This document shows, piece after piece, positions 16,307 to 29,176 of a DNA stretch of 64,000 bases. The stretch is from Lysobacter antibioticus (lineage in GTDB: Bacteria; Pseudomonadota; Gammaproteobacteria; Xanthomonadales; Xanthomonadaceae). How positions within the stretch are numbered: position 1 is the first letter of the stretch; each line of letters begins with the position of its first letter. The notes under the pieces were generated by a model, which saw only the letters and a list, made by a program, of their open reading frames with translations, ran no database searches and was not told the DNA's origin. The position numbers were made by a program, and so were the translations under genes. The DNA lies in NCBI RefSeq assembly GCF_001442535.1, contig NZ_CP013141.1, forward strand, positions 1,488,105 through 1,552,104, given 5' to 3'.

Positions 16307-17008
16307 ATGAATTATTGGCCCCTGATCGGCGTCGCCGCGGTCGTGATCGGCTTCGTACTGCGGCTCAACCCGGCGCTGGTGGTGGTCGCCGCCGGCTTCA
16401 TCACCGGCCTGGCCGCGCAGTTGTCGCCGCTGGACATCCTCGAAGTACTCGGCAAGGCCTTCACCGAGAAGCGCTTTCTGTTGCTGTTCCTGCTGACCCT
16501 GCCGGTGATCGGCCTGCTCGAACGCCACGGCCTGAAGGAACACGCGCAGAACTGGGTCGCGCGATTGCGCGGCGCGACCATGGCGCGGCTGCTGATAGCC
16601 TATCTGCTGATGCGCCAGTTGTCGTCGGCGCTCGGCCTGACCAGCCTCGGCGGGCATCCGCAGACGGTGCGTCCGCTGCTCGCACCGATGGCCGAGGGCG
16701 CCGCCCAGACCCGTCACGGCGAACTCGACGACGACGAACGCCAACGCATCCGCGCCCTGGCCGCCGGCACCGACAACGTCGGCATGTTCTTCGGCGAGGA
16801 CATCTTCATCGCCTTCGGCGCGGTGCTGTTGATCCAGAGCTTCTTCGCCGAGCACGGTTTCGAGCTCGATCCACTGCAGATCGCCTTGTGGGGCATTCCG
16901 ACCGCGATCTGCGCCTTCCTCATCCACTCGGTGCGCATCGTGCGCTTCGAACGCAGGCTGGGGCGACGAGGCACGGCGGCCGCGGCTACGGAGCCGCCTT
17001 CGCCATGA
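16307..17008 (+). CDS. DUF969 membrane protein, likely 5-oxoproline transporter subunit
   Basis: The 233-aa product has several membrane helices ([45 protein letters not shown]) and the DUF969 core [27 protein letters not shown] with [25 protein letters not shown]969 and DUF979 always pair and are annotated as a 5-oxoproline transporter because they sit with pxp genes. A six-codon mini-ORF (ATG at 16290) overlaps the start as ATGA. The gene overlaps DUF979 by 4 nt. Confidence 0.88.
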   Translation: MNYWPLIGVAAVVIGFVLRLNPALVVVAAGFITGLAAQLSPLDILEVLGKAFTEKRFLLLFLLTLPVIGLLERHGLKEHAQNWVARLRGATMARLLIAYLLMRQLSSALGLTSLGGHPQTVRPLLAPMAEGAAQTRHGELDDDERQRIRALAAGTDNVGMFFGEDIFIAFGAVLLIQSFFAEHGFELDPLQIALWGIPTAICAFLIHSVRIVRFERRLGRRGTAAAATEPPSP

Positions 17009-17958
17009 TCACCCTGACCTTCGTGTATTGGGTGCTCGGCGCCTATTTCGGCGTCCTCGCCTGGCGCGGCCTACGCGACGGCGCCAATCCGCGCCGCCTC
17101 GCCAACGGCTCGTTCTGGGGTCTGATCGCCTTGCTGATGTTCACCGCCGAGCATCTGCCGAACAAGATCGTCGGCGCCTGCGTGGTCGCGCTGGCGGTGC
17201 TCGCCGGTTTCGGCGGCCTCGGCAAGGGCGGTTACGACGAAACCGCCGCCGAGAAAAAACAGGACGAAGCGCAGCGGCTCGGCAACCGGCTGTTCTGGCC
17301 GGCCCTGCTGATCCCCAGCGTGACCCTGATCGGCGCGCTCGGCCTGAAGTACGTGCGCATCGGCGATACGCCCTTGCTGCAGACCGCCAACGTCACCCTG
17401 ATCGCACTCGCCATCGCCTGCCTGATCGCACTCGCCGCCGCCTGTCGCCTGACCAAGCAGACGCCGTGGAGCGGCGTCGAGCAATCGCGGCGCCTGGTCG
17501 ATTCGATCGGCTGGGCGGCCTTGCTGCCGCTGCTGCTGGCCACGCTCGGCAGCGTGTTCGAAGCCGGCGGCGTCGGCCAGGCCGTGGCCGGCGTGATGCG
17601 TGCGGTGATCCCGGTCGACAACGCCTTCGTCGTGGTCGTCGCCTACGCGCTCGGCATGGCTTTGTTCACCGTGATCATGGGCAACGCCTTCGCCGCGTTC
17701 CCGGTCATGACCGCCGGCATCGCCCTGCCCTTGCTGGTCCATCACCACGGCGCCGAACCGGCCTCGCTGGCGGCCATCGGCATGCTCTCGGGCTATTGCG
17801 GCACCTTGCTGACGCCGATGGCGGCCAACTACAACCTGGTGCCTGCGGCCTTGCTCGAACTCAAGGCCCCCTACGGCGTGATTCGCGCGCAATGGCCGAC
17901 CGGCGTGGTGCTGCTGGCCTGCAACGTGGTGCTGATGTACTGGATCGCGTTTCGATGA
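17005..17958 (+). CDS. DUF979 membrane protein, likely 5-oxoproline transporter subunit
   Basis: The 317-aa integral membrane protein has about eight to nine hydrophobic helices. It has the DUF979 pattern, including LFVTIMG-like [17 protein letters not shown] and [19 protein letters not shown]. It is the partner of the preceding DUF969 protein, with an ATGA overlap at both ends. Position between pxpA and pcp supports import of pyroglutamate, although the substrate is inferred from context. Confidence 0.88.
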   Translation: MITLTFVYWVLGAYFGVLAWRGLRDGANPRRLANGSFWGLIALLMFTAEHLPNKIVGACVVALAVLAGFGGLGKGGYDETAAEKKQDEAQRLGNRLFWPALLIPSVTLIGALGLKYVRIGDTPLLQTANVTLIALAIACLIALAAACRLTKQTPWSGVEQSRRLVDSIGWAALLPLLLATLGSVFEAGGVGQAVAGVMRAVIPVDNAFVVVVAYALGMALFTVIMGNAFAAFPVMTAGIALPLLVHHHGAEPASLAAIGMLSGYCGTLLTPMAANYNLVPAALLELKAPYGVIRAQWPTGVVLLACNVVLMYWIAFR

Positions 17959-18668
17959 CGGCGCAGGCACCGACTACGCAAGCGCCGGCTCTGCAAGCGC
18001 CGATCCTGCGGGCACCGATCCTGTTGACCGGCTTCGTGCCGTTCGACGGCGAGACTGACAACCCGAGTTGGGACGCGGTACGCCGGCTCGACGGCGCGTC
18101 GATCGCAGGCAACGACGGCGCCGAACATCGCATCGTCGCGCGTTGCTTGCCGGTCGCGTTCGGCCAATGCCTGGTCGAATTGAACGAAGCCATCGACAGC
18201 CTGCGGCCGGCGCTGGTGCTGTGCGTCGGCCAGGCCGGCGGCCGCTCGCAATTGTCGCTGGAGCGCATCGCGATCAACCTCGACGATGCGCGCATCGCCG
18301 ACAACTGCGGCGCGCAACCGATCGACGAACCGGTGGTCGCCGACGGCCCGGCCGCGTATTTCACCGACCTGCCGATCAAGGCCATGCTGGCGGCGCTGCG
18401 CGCGGCCGGCATCCCGGCCGAGGTGTCCCAGACCGCCGGCACCTATGTCTGCAATCACCTGTTCTATGGGCTGATGCATGCCCTGCGCGGCCGCGACGGC
18501 GTTCGAGGCGGCTTCATCCACATTCCGTATGCTCCGGCACAGGCTGCGCGCCATGCCGGTGCGCCGAGCCTGGCGATCGATACGGTCGTGCAAGGCCTGC
18601 GGGTGGCGCTGGAAACCGCGTTGACCACCCAGGTCGACCGACGCATCGCCGGCGGCGCCGAACACTAA
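17955..18668 (+). CDS. pcp: pyroglutamyl-peptidase I (Pcp)
   Basis: The 237-aa C15 cysteine peptidase removes N-terminal pyroglutamate from peptides. Visible features are [18 protein letters not shown], the Glu-bearing [24 protein letters not shown], the nucleophile motif [18 protein letters not shown] (Cys) and the catalytic His in [12 protein letters not shown]. The first 20 residues are a Thr/Gln/Ala/Pro-rich extension not found in most family members. It overlaps DUF979 by 4 nt and closes the pyroglutamate operon. Confidence 0.93.
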   Translation: MTAQAPTTQAPALQAPILRAPILLTGFVPFDGETDNPSWDAVRRLDGASIAGNDGAEHRIVARCLPVAFGQCLVELNEAIDSLRPALVLCVGQAGGRSQLSLERIAINLDDARIADNCGAQPIDEPVVADGPAAYFTDLPIKAMLAALRAAGIPAEVSQTAGTYVCNHLFYGLMHALRGRDGVRGGFIHIPYAPAQAARHAGAPSLAIDTVVQGLRVALETALTTQVDRRIAGGAEH

Positions 18669-18711
18669 ACCGGGCGTTCGCCTACCCACCCAATTCCGAC
18701 GGAGTATCCCC

Positions 18712-19020
18712 ATGCATCGCTTGCTGCTCGCCGCCCTGCTCGCCACCGCCACCGTCGCCGGCTCGATCGTCGCCCCCGCGCACGCCGGCCTGTTCGACAA
18801 GAATCCCGAGCAGGTCGCCACCGAGGCCGTCAACAAGAACCTGATCGCGGTGACCCTGTGGGTCGACGCGAGCTGGGGTTTCCGCAACCAGGGCGCGGCC
18901 AACGCGCTGAGCCGCGCGCACCAGGCTTTCACCACCCGCGATTACGACGTGGTCAGCGTCGAGCCGTATATCGAGAACGGCGATCTGCAGGGGTTTTTCG
19001 TTACTTATCAGCGGCGCTGA
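18712..19020 (+). CDS. small secreted protein of unknown function
   Basis: The 102-aa product has a clear signal peptide (LLLAALLATATVAGSIVAPAHA, cleavage after AHA) and a short mature domain with TLWVDASWGFRNQGAANALSRAHQAF and VVSVEPYIENGDLQGFFVTYQ. I recognise no family. Two type B REP copies lie downstream. Confidence 0.75.
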   Translation: MHRLLLAALLATATVAGSIVAPAHAGLFDKNPEQVATEAVNKNLIAVTLWVDASWGFRNQGAANALSRAHQAFTTRDYDVVSVEPYIENGDLQGFFVTYQRR

Positions 19021-19058
19021 GCGCGGGTTTTCTGAAGGCCGCGCCGGTAGTCGTGGCG

Positions 19059-19142
19059 GCGCGGTCGCGACTTGCGGCGCTCCTACCCTAAGAGCCTCGG
19101 CGTCGGGTGGATGCGTGGTCGCGGCTCGCGCCGCTCCTACCC
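19059..19142. repeat. two type B REP-like palindromes
   Basis: GCGGTCGCGACTTGCGGCGC then TCCTACCC (19059-19089) and GTGGTCGCGGCTCGCGCC then GCTCCTACCC (19116-19142) are two copies in the same orientation, next to the terminator of the RDD gene. Confidence 0.65.
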
Positions 19143-19167
19143 AGGGACCCGGCCGTCTGGAGGCCAT

Positions 19168-19206
19168 AAAAAAAGCGCCGATGCTTTCGCATCGGCGCTT
19201 TTCTTG
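19168..19206 (-). terminator. bidirectional terminator downstream of the RDD gene
   Basis: AAGCGCCGATGC, a short loop and GCATCGGCGCTT form a 12-bp stem. On the minus strand it is followed by seven T; on the plus strand by TTTCTT. Confidence 0.85.
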
Positions 19207-19228
19207 GAAGACGCGGACGCGGCCGGGA

Positions 19229-19741
19229 TCAGCGCGCGACCACGACCTTGGTACCGGCGATCTGGTCGTGCAGGCAGCGGCGGTCGTCGCGGAAGATCAT
19301 CAGCACGTCGACCAGCTGGACGATCGCGCCCAGGCACGGAATCAGGCCGATGCCCTGCGAGAACAGGTAGCGCTTGCCGAGCAGCTCGGCCAGGCTCGGC
19401 TGCAGGCCGTCCATGTCGACGATCTTGATCTTCATGACCTTCTTGCCCCAGGTCTGGCCGCTGGCGTTCAGCGGGTAGGCCTGGACCAGGAAGAACACCA
19501 CGATGCCGATCAAGCCCCACATCATCTGCAGGCCGAAGGTCTGCTCGCCGGCCTGGGCCGCGGTCATGACCTGCTCGAAATAACCGCCGACGAACATCAC
19601 CGGCATCAGCAACACCAGCATGATCACGGCGTCGATGATGGCGGCGACCAGCCGGATGCCGCGATCGGCCAATTCCTCGCCATCGTGCTCGGGCGCGGTC
19701 AGCGAGGATTGCGGGCTTTGATACGGGTTCTGCGGGTCCAT
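19229..19741 (-). CDS. RDD family membrane protein
   Basis: The 170-aa product has the RDD signature (LADRGIRLVAAIIDAVIM), two or three hydrophobic helices, and the conserved GQTWGKKVMKIKIVDMDG and FRDDRRCLHDQIAGTKVV segments. The N-terminal MDPQNPYQSPQS lead is common in the family. RDD proteins are uncharacterised small membrane proteins, some linked to ion transport. It is transcribed with its own terminator. Confidence 0.88.
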   Translation of the reverse strand: MDPQNPYQSPQSSLTAPEHDGEELADRGIRLVAAIIDAVIMLVLLMPVMFVGGYFEQVMTAAQAGEQTFGLQMMWGLIGIVVFFLVQAYPLNASGQTWGKKVMKIKIVDMDGLQPSLAELLGKRYLFSQGIGLIPCLGAIVQLVDVLMIFRDDRRCLHDQIAGTKVVVAR

Positions 19742-19984
19742 TCCTTTGCTCCTTGGTTGAGATGACGCCAACGGCCCCCTGCCGCGACGCCTGTCGAATT
19801 GTGACGGCGAACGATAACAGGCCGGCGGCATCAATACGCATCCTGCCGGCCAATTCGCCGCCTTGCGTCCGCGGCCGGCGGCGCACCGGCGCGACAGGCC
19901 GCAGGCATACGAGAACGGCCTGGCACGCATCCGCGCCAGGCCGTCGGTTGTCGCTCTCGCCTCCGCCGCAGCGGCGGGCCGGGC

Positions 19985-20554
19985 TCAGGTGCGCGGCAGG
20001 GTCACGCCGACCTGGCCCTGGTACTTGCCGCCGCGGTCCTTGTAGGAGGTCTCGCAGACTTCGTCGGACTGGAAGAACAGCATCTGCGCCACGCCTTCGT
20101 TGGCGTAGATGCGCGCCGGCAGCGGCGTGGTGTTGCTGAATTCCAGGGTCACGTGGCCTTCCCACTCCGGCTCCAGCGGCGTCACGTTGACGATGATGCC
20201 GCAGCGCGCGTAGGTGCTCTTGCCCAGGCAGACCACCAGCACGTCGCGCGGAATGCGGAAGTACTCGACGGTGCGCGCCAGGGCGAAGGAGTTCGGCGGG
20301 ATGATGCAGACGTCGTTCTCGATGTCGACGAAGCTGCCCGGGTCGAAGTGCTTGGGATCGACGATGGTCGAGTTGATGTTGGTGAAGACCTTGAACTCGC
20401 GCGAGCAGCGCACGTCGTAGCCGTAGCTGGAGGTGCCGTAGCTGACGATGCGCTGGCCGTCGGCGGCGTGCTTGACCTGGCCGGGCTCGAACGGCTCGAT
20501 CATGCCGTGCTGCTCGGACATGCGGCGGATCCAACGGTCGGACTTGATGCTCAT
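19985..20554 (-). CDS. dcd: dCTP deaminase
   Basis: The 189-aa product deaminates dCTP to dUTP for dTMP synthesis. It has the typical [22 protein letters not shown] start, [18 protein letters not shown], the nucleotide-binding KSTYARCG and the catalytic-Glu segment [18 protein letters not shown]. Length matches the family. It follows mrp in the same direction with 61 nt between, so co-transcription is possible. Confidence 0.96.
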   Translation of the reverse strand: MSIKSDRWIRRMSEQHGMIEPFEPGQVKHAADGQRIVSYGTSSYGYDVRCSREFKVFTNINSTIVDPKHFDPGSFVDIENDVCIIPPNSFALARTVEYFRIPRDVLVVCLGKSTYARCGIIVNVTPLEPEWEGHVTLEFSNTTPLPARIYANEGVAQMLFFQSDEVCETSYKDRGGKYQGQVGVTLPRT

Positions 20555-20615
20555 TGCGATGTTCCAGTAAGGGCAGCCAGGCCGCCGATGGTAAGGGAGG
20601 TAGTGCGGGCCGCGC

Positions 20616-21683
20616 TCAGCCGAGCAGCGAAGCCGAGATCGACGGCGTCACCCGCGGCCGCAGCGCGAGCTGCACCGCGAGCCGGCGCGCGGCGGCGCGG
20701 TAGGCGCGCGCGGCGGTCGAATCCGGCGCCGAGGCGACGATCGGCACGCCGGCGTCGCCCTGCTCGCGGATGCCGATTTCCAGCGGCAGGCTGCCGAGCA
20801 GGCTCACGCCGTATTGGCTGGCCATGCGCGCGCCGCCGCCTTCGCCGAACAGGTGCTCGGCGTGGCCGCAGTTCGAACACACGTGCACGGCCATGTTCTC
20901 GATCAGCCCGAGCACCGGCACTTCGACCTTCTCGAACATGCGCAGCGCCTTCTTCGCATCGAGCGTGGCCACGTCCTGCGGCGTGGTCACGATCACCGCG
21001 CCGGCGACCGGGATCTTCTGCGACAGGGTCAGCTGGATATCGCCGGTGCCGGGCGGCAGGTCGACGATCAGATAGTCGAGCTCGCCCCAGCGGGTGTCGT
21101 TGAGCAAGGTGGTCAGCGCCGAGGTCGCCATCGGGCCGCGCCAGATCATCGGCGTGTCCTGTTCGACCAGCGGGCCGATCGACATCGCTTCCAGGCCGTG
21201 CGCGCGCATCGGTTCGATGCTCTTGCCGTCCGGGCTATCGGGGCGGCCGCTGAGGCCGAGCATCATCGGCACGCTGGGGCCGTAGATGTCGGCATCGAGC
21301 ACGCCGACGCGGGCGCCGTCGGCGGCCAGGGCCAGGGCCAGGTTCACCGCGGTGGTCGACTTGCCGACACCGCCCTTGCCGGAACCGATCGCGATCACGT
21401 TGCGCACGCTCGGCAACGGCGCCAACTTCGGCTGGACCGCGTGCGACACGATGCGGGTGTTGAGTTCCAGGCTCGCCAGGCTCAGGCCCTCGCCCGCCAG
21501 CAACTCGCCGATCGCCGTTTCCAGCGCGGTACGCAGGCCCTCGAGCGGATAGCCGGCGGTGATCGAAACCGCGGCGCGGCCTTCGCCGACGCCGGCGCGG
21601 ATGCGCGCCTCGCTGTCGCCCAGGCGCACGTCGGTCTCGGGAATGAAAAGCGCCGCGATCGCGGCCTGCAAGGTCTCGCTCAT
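20616..21683 (-). CDS. apbC: Mrp/ApbC family iron-sulfur carrier ATPase
   Basis: The 355-aa P-loop ATPase has the deviant Walker [12 protein letters not shown] (residues 101-110), [12 protein letters not shown] and the C-terminal CSNCGH motif that holds a bridging 4Fe-4S cluster. The N-terminal 80 residues form an MIP18-like (DUF59) domain. It delivers Fe-S clusters to target proteins. In relatives it is near metG; here a TonB receptor and a DUF2147 gene separate them. Confidence 0.93.
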   Translation of the reverse strand: MSETLQAAIAALFIPETDVRLGDSEARIRAGVGEGRAAVSITAGYPLEGLRTALETAIGELLAGEGLSLASLELNTRIVSHAVQPKLAPLPSVRNVIAIGSGKGGVGKSTTAVNLALALAADGARVGVLDADIYGPSVPMMLGLSGRPDSPDGKSIEPMRAHGLEAMSIGPLVEQDTPMIWRGPMATSALTTLLNDTRWGELDYLIVDLPPGTGDIQLTLSQKIPVAGAVIVTTPQDVATLDAKKALRMFEKVEVPVLGLIENMAVHVCSNCGHAEHLFGEGGGARMASQYGVSLLGSLPLEIGIREQGDAGVPIVASAPDSTAARAYRAAARRLAVQLALRPRVTPSISASLLG

Positions 21684-22181
21684 ACCGGCCGTCCGGCCGT
21701 ACGGGGTGTGTGGATGCGCATGGGGACTCTGAATGGGGGGCGGGCCGCTCGGCGGCCTGTGCACATGGTAAAGCCTGCGCTTGGCAGCGTCCTGTCCGGC
21801 ATGCGCGCGCGGCCGCGTTCGACGCCGCTCCGAGGGGCCGAGGGCGGCCTCGCCAGACCGCTCCGGCGCCGGCAACATGGCCGCCCAATAAGCAACCATA
21901 AATTGCATATCACACCAGCGCGCTGTCACAGATTCCAGCGGTTCCGATTGCGCTCATCCGCGCAGGAACCCGCCTTGCAGCAATGGTTACATTCCGGCAA
22001 CAAGCGCGAAAACGCATTGCAATCAATCGCTTGAATGTTGGCACTCAGCAAAATCAAACACCGCCCCAGGCAAGCCGGGAAATATTACGTGCGTGTTAAG
22101 TTCAGGTTTGTAAAGGGATTGTTAAAGCGCCAGGAAGGCACCCGAAACATGCACTTACGTTCTCAGTTAGGGGAAAACTCA
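21684..22181. other. 498-bp gap with a long AT-richer leader for the TonB receptor
   Basis: No gene is visible. GC falls sharply from about 21890, with TAAGCAACCATAAATTGCAT and later AATATTACGTGCGTGTTAAG and TTTGTAAAGGGATTGTTAAA. This fits a promoter and a long 5' leader of the receptor gene. I cannot assign a specific operator. Confidence 0.5.
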
Positions 22182-25166
<2,985 letters not shown>

Positions 25167-25198
25167 TCCTCGCTCCAAGCCAGACTGCGTCACCAGGA

Positions 25199-25225
25199 AG
25201 CCCGGCCCAGGCCGGGCTTCTTTTT
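25199..25225 (+). terminator. intrinsic terminator of the TonB receptor gene
   Basis: AAGCCCGGCC, loop CAG and GGCCGGGCTT (sharing G) are followed by CTTTTTG. Confidence 0.9.
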
Positions 25226-25372
25226 GCCCGCCTGAACGGTGGCCCGGGTCGACTTCCATACCCTGGCGGATGCGGTATAAAGGCTGCAACCGCGAATAGC
25301 GGCCGGCCTGTCGAGCGGTCCGAGCGCGGTCCGAATGTGGTTCGATCACGCCTAATCCCTGGGAGGGGACCC

Positions 25373-25810
25373 ATGCGTACCAAACTGTTTGCACTGTTGC
25401 TGCTCGCGCTGCCGATGGCCGCGTTCGCCCAGGCCACGCCGGTCGGCAAGTGGACCACCGTCGACGACAAGACCGGCAAGCCCAAGTCGGTCGTCGAGAT
25501 CTACGAAGCCAAGGACGGCAGCCTCGCCGGCCGTGTCAACGAAGTCCTGCAGTCCGATCGCGGCCCGAACCCGACCTGCGACAAGTGCTCGGGCGAGCGC
25601 AAGAACAAGCCGGTCAAGGGCATGGTGATCCTGTGGGGCATCCGCAAGGACGGCAGCGCCTGGGACGGCGGCCAGATCCTCGACCCGGCCACCGGCAAGA
25701 TCTATTCGGTCAAGGTCACCCCGATCGACAACGGCAAGAAACTCGAAGTCCGCGGCTTCATGGGCTTCTCGCTGCTCGGCCGCACCCAGACCTGGATGCG
25801 CCAGGAATAA
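25373..25810 (+). CDS. DUF2147 family secreted protein
   Basis: The 145-aa product has a signal peptide (LFALLLLALPMAAFAQA). Its mature DUF2147 domain reads GKWTTVDDKTGKPKSVVEIYE, CDKCSGERKNKPVKGMVILW and DPATGKIYSVKVTPIDNGKKLEVRGFMG, ending LGRTQTWMR. These small beta-barrel-like periplasmic proteins have no settled role. GGGAGGGG lies 8 nt before the ATG. Terminators on both sides indicate a single-gene transcript. Confidence 0.9.
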   Translation: MRTKLFALLLLALPMAAFAQATPVGKWTTVDDKTGKPKSVVEIYEAKDGSLAGRVNEVLQSDRGPNPTCDKCSGERKNKPVKGMVILWGIRKDGSAWDGGQILDPATGKIYSVKVTPIDNGKKLEVRGFMGFSLLGRTQTWMRQE

Positions 25811-25835
25811 ACCCCGCGCCGGTCCGCGATCCACG

Positions 25836-25866
25836 GAAACCCGGCCTGTGCGCCGGGTTTCTTTTT
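25836..25866 (+). terminator. intrinsic terminator after DUF2147
   Basis: GAAACCCGGC, loop CTGTGC and GCCGGGTTTC are followed by TTTTTG. Confidence 0.9.
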
Positions 25867-25956
25867 GCGCCGACGCCGGCCGCAGACCCTGCGGTCCGCC
25901 ACGGCCGGCGCGCAGGCCCATGCCATAATTCACGACCACCCACGGCACCCGCACTC

Positions 25957-28050
25957 ATGTCCCGCGAAATCGTCGTCTCCAACGCCCTGCCCTATGCCAA
26001 CGGGCCGCTGCACCTCGGTCATCTGGTCGGTTACGGCCAAGCCGACATCTGGTGTCGCGCGCAGCGAATGAGCGGCCACCGCGTGCACTACATCTGCGCC
26101 GACGACACCCACGGCACGCCGATCATGCTCGGCGCCGAAAAGGCCGGCCTGACCCCGGAAGCCTTCATCGCCGGCGTCCAGGTGAGCCATGAGCGCGACT
26201 TCGCCGACTTCGGGGTCAAGTTCGATCACTACGACTCGACCCACTCAGCCGGCAACCGCAGCTTGACCGAAGGCTTCTACGCGCGCCTGGACAACAGCGG
26301 CCACATCACCCGCCGCTCGGTCGCGCAGTTGTACGACCCGGTCAAGGGCATGTTCCTGCCCGATCGCTACGTCAAGGGCATCTGCCCGAACTGCGGCACC
26401 CCCGACCAATACGGCGACAACTGCGAGAACTGCGGTGCGACCTATGCGCCGACCGAACTCAAGGAGCCGCGCTCGGTGGTCAGCGGGGCAACGCCGGAGT
26501 TGCGCGAGTCCGAACACTTCTTCTTCGAGGTCGGCCATTTCGAGGCCTTCCTGCGCGAGTGGCTGGCCGGCGACGTCGCCACGCCCGGCATCAAGGCCAA
26601 GCTGCACGAATGGCTCGACGTCGACGGCGGCTTGCGCGCCTGGGACATCTCGCGCGATGCGCCCTACTTCGGTTTCGAGATCCCCGGCCACCCGGGCAAG
26701 TACCTGTATGTCTGGCTGGACGCGCCGATCGGCTACCTGAGCAGCTTCCAGGCTCTGTGCGAACGCGAAGGCCTGGATTTCTGGTCCTACCTGGCCCGCG
26801 ACAGCGAAGCCGAACTGCACCACTTCATCGGCAAGGACATCGTCACCTTCCACGGCCTGTTCTGGCCGGCGGTGCTGCACGGCGCCGGCTTCCGCGCGCC
26901 GACCCGGCTGCACGTCAACGGCTATCTGATGGTCAACGGCGAGAAGATGTCGAAGTCGCGCGGCACCTTCATCCAGGCGCGCACCTACCTCGACGTCGGC
27001 CTCGACCCGGAAGCGCTGCGCTACTACTTCGCCACCAAGACCAGCGGCGGCGTCGAGGACATCGACCTCAACCTGTCCGACTTCGTCGCCCGGGTGAACG
27101 CCGACGTGGTCGGCAAGTTCGTCAACCTCGCCAGCCGCTGCGCCGGCTTCATCGAGAAGCGCTTCGACGGACAACTGTCGGCGACCCTGCCGGACGCGGC
27201 GATGTACCAGCGCTTCGTCGCTCAGCTAACGCCGATCGCCGAAGCCTACGCGCGCAACGAAGCCGCGAGCGCGGTACGCCTGACCATGGCGCTGGCCGAC
27301 GAGGCCAACAAATACATCGACGAGCACAAGCCCTGGGTGCTGGCCAAGCAGGAAGGCGCCGAAGCGCATCTGCAGGCCGTGTGCACGCAGGGGCTGAACC
27401 TGTTCCGCGTGCTGGCCGCCGCGCTCAAACCGGTGCTGCCGCGCGTCTCGGCCGAGGCCGAGGCCTTCCTCGCCGCGCCGGTGACGCTGTGGGAAGACCT
27501 CGCCGAGCCGCTGCTCGACCACCGCATCGGCGCCTACGTCCCGCTCTTCACCCGCATCGACACCAAACTGATCGACACCATGATTGAAGCCAGCAAAGAA
27601 TCCCTCGCCGCCTCCGCACCGGCAGCCGCCGCCGATGGCAAAACCCCAGCCGCTGCCGTCGCCGCTGTGAGTTCAACGCCGGCTGTCGTGCCCTCGAGCT
27701 CGAATGCAGCGGCCGTCGCGACGGTTGGCATCGACGAGTTCGCCAAGCTCGACCTGCGCATCGGCACGGTCCGGGTCTGCGAATTCGTTGAAGGCTCCGA
27801 CAAACTGCTGCGTTTCGAACTCGACGCCGGCGAACTCGGCACGCGCCAGATTTTCTCCGGCATCCGCGGCTCCTACGCCGAGCCCGACAAGCTGGTCGGC
27901 CGCAAGGTGGTGTTCATCGCCAACCTCGCCCCGCGCAAGATGCGCTTCGGCATCAGCGAAGGCATGATCCTGTCGGCCGGTTTCGACGGCGACGGCCTGC
28001 ACCTGCTCGACGTCGACAGCGGCGCCGCCCCGGGCATGCCGGTCAAGTGA
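25957..28050 (+). CDS. metG: methionyl-tRNA synthetase
   Basis: The 697-aa product is the long MetRS form. It has the class I HIGH-type motif LHLGHLVGYGQ, a zinc knuckle (CPNCGTPDQYGDNCENC, about residues 145-161), KMSKS (about 330-334), a helical anticodon-binding domain, and a C-terminal tRNA-binding/dimerisation domain (EFAKLDLRIGTVR). An Ala/Pro/Ser-rich linker of about 40 residues joins the last two domains, longer than in E. coli. It charges tRNA-Met and initiator tRNA. Confidence 0.97.
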   Translation: MSREIVVSNALPYANGPLHLGHLVGYGQADIWCRAQRMSGHRVHYICADDTHGTPIMLGAEKAGLTPEAFIAGVQVSHERDFADFGVKFDHYDSTHSAGNRSLTEGFYARLDNSGHITRRSVAQLYDPVKGMFLPDRYVKGICPNCGTPDQYGDNCENCGATYAPTELKEPRSVVSGATPELRESEHFFFEVGHFEAFLREWLAGDVATPGIKAKLHEWLDVDGGLRAWDISRDAPYFGFEIPGHPGKYLYVWLDAPIGYLSSFQALCEREGLDFWSYLARDSEAELHHFIGKDIVTFHGLFWPAVLHGAGFRAPTRLHVNGYLMVNGEKMSKSRGTFIQARTYLDVGLDPEALRYYFATKTSGGVEDIDLNLSDFVARVNADVVGKFVNLASRCAGFIEKRFDGQLSATLPDAAMYQRFVAQLTPIAEAYARNEAASAVRLTMALADEANKYIDEHKPWVLAKQEGAEAHLQAVCTQGLNLFRVLAAALKPVLPRVSAEAEAFLAAPVTLWEDLAEPLLDHRIGAYVPLFTRIDTKLIDTMIEASKESLAASAPAAAADGKTPAAAVAAVSSTPAVVPSSSNAAAVATVGIDEFAKLDLRIGTVRVCEFVEGSDKLLRFELDAGELGTRQIFSGIRGSYAEPDKLVGRKVVFIANLAPRKMRFGISEGMILSAGFDGDGLHLLDVDSGAAPGMPVK

Positions 28051-28183
28051 GAGCGAGCGAGAAGTGAGTTTGGAGGAGTGAGAAGTGAGTACTGGCTGAC
28101 TCAAAGCCGCCGCGCGCTTCAGCAAAGCTGATACACGGCTGCCTTTACTCACTCCTCACTCCTCTATCCTCACTTCCAGCCTC
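28051..28183. repeat. GAGTGAGAAGTGAGT inverted repeat between metG and the RnfB-like gene
   Basis: GAGAAGTGAGTTTGGAGGAG and GTGAGAAGTGAGTACTGG are countered 60 nt later by TTTACTCACTCCTCACTCC and TCCTCACTTCC. The arms could fold into a long, imperfect stem. I see no gene in it. Confidence 0.5.
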
Positions 28184-28606
28184 ATGGATCTGATCGAGCG
28201 CCTCGACCGCCTGCTGCCGCAGACCCAGTGCGGGCAATGCGGCTACGCCGGCTGCCGCCCCTATGCCGAAGCGATGGCGCGCGGCGAGGCCGGGGTCGAC
28301 CATTGCCCACCGGGCGGCGACGCCGGTGCGCGCAGCTTGGCGCGCCTGCTCGGGGTCGAGGCGAAGCCCTACGACCGCAGCCGCGGCGAGCACAAGCCCG
28401 CGCCGCTGGCGCTGATCGTCGAAGCCGACTGCATCGGCTGCACCAAATGCATCCAGGCCTGCCCGGTCGACGCCATCATCGGCGCGGCCAAGCACATGCA
28501 CACGGTGATCGAGCCGCTGTGCACCGGCTGCGAGCTGTGCGTGCCGGCTTGCCCGGTGGATTGCATCGTGCTGGTCCCGGCCGCGGACGCGACGCTCGGC
28601 GCTTAG
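28184..28606 (+). CDS. solitary RnfB-like 4Fe-4S ferredoxin
   Basis: The 140-aa product has the RnfB Fe-S domain ([16 protein letters not shown]) followed by two classic 4Fe-4S motifs ([12 protein letters not shown] and [12 protein letters not shown]). It lacks the N-terminal membrane helix of full RnfB, and no rnfA, C, D, G or E is nearby. A soluble electron carrier is likely; the partner is unknown. In xanthomonads such a gene often follows metG. Confidence 0.88.
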   Translation: MDLIERLDRLLPQTQCGQCGYAGCRPYAEAMARGEAGVDHCPPGGDAGARSLARLLGVEAKPYDRSRGEHKPAPLALIVEADCIGCTKCIQACPVDAIIGAAKHMHTVIEPLCTGCELCVPACPVDCIVLVPAADATLGA

Positions 28607-29163
28607 TCGCGCCAGCTGCGCGACCATGCGGCGAATTCGGCCGCGACCGCAGGCGAGTTCAAGCGCGCCACGCGCCGGTTCAATTCGGCGGCCGGCTCGT
28701 CGTCGTCGGAAATCGTCGCCAATACCACGAAGTCTTCGCCGAGCCCGGCGAAGCACTGCTTGCGCAACGACTCCGCGCTCTCGACCATCGTGTCCATCAG
28801 GCGCGTCTTGAAATCGGCGAAGCGCGCGTCCTCGTCCCCCTCTTCGAGGGCGAACACGTGCTCGCGCAGGCGATCGCACAAACGCCCGAACTGCTCGTCG
28901 GCGCCGACGCCTTCCAGCGGCCATTCCGACGGCGAGTAACGGTAGTACAGGCGCTCGTCGGGATATTCGTTGTCGATACGGCGCAGGTAATCGGCAGTCG
29001 CCATCGCCGGGCACACCGTCATCGCGCCGGCATCGGAGTACAGCGCGAACGCACGCACCGGGTCGTCGCCTTGCGAGGCGGAGATCTCCGCGAACGCCGC
29101 CGCGGCCGCGACGACGATGTCCTCGCGCAAGGCCGCGAAGTCGAATCCTGCCACTGCCGTCAT
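28603..29163 (-). CDS. DUF4303-like protein
   Basis: The 186-aa product has [39 protein letters not shown] and [21 protein letters not shown], the layout of the DUF4303 (SUKH-adjacent) family. No signal peptide or membrane segment is seen. Its stop overlaps the end of the convergent RnfB-like gene by 4 nt. It lies 13 nt downstream of the TraB/GumN gene in the same direction, so both may share a transcript. Function is unknown. Confidence 0.7.
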   Translation of the reverse strand: MTAVAGFDFAALREDIVVAAAAAFAEISASQGDDPVRAFALYSDAGAMTVCPAMATADYLRRIDNEYPDERLYYRYSPSEWPLEGVGADEQFGRLCDRLREHVFALEEGDEDARFADFKTRLMDTMVESAESLRKQCFAGLGEDFVVLATISDDDEPAAELNRRVARLNSPAVAAEFAAWSRSWRD

Positions 29164-29176
29164 CGCCGGCTCGTGC

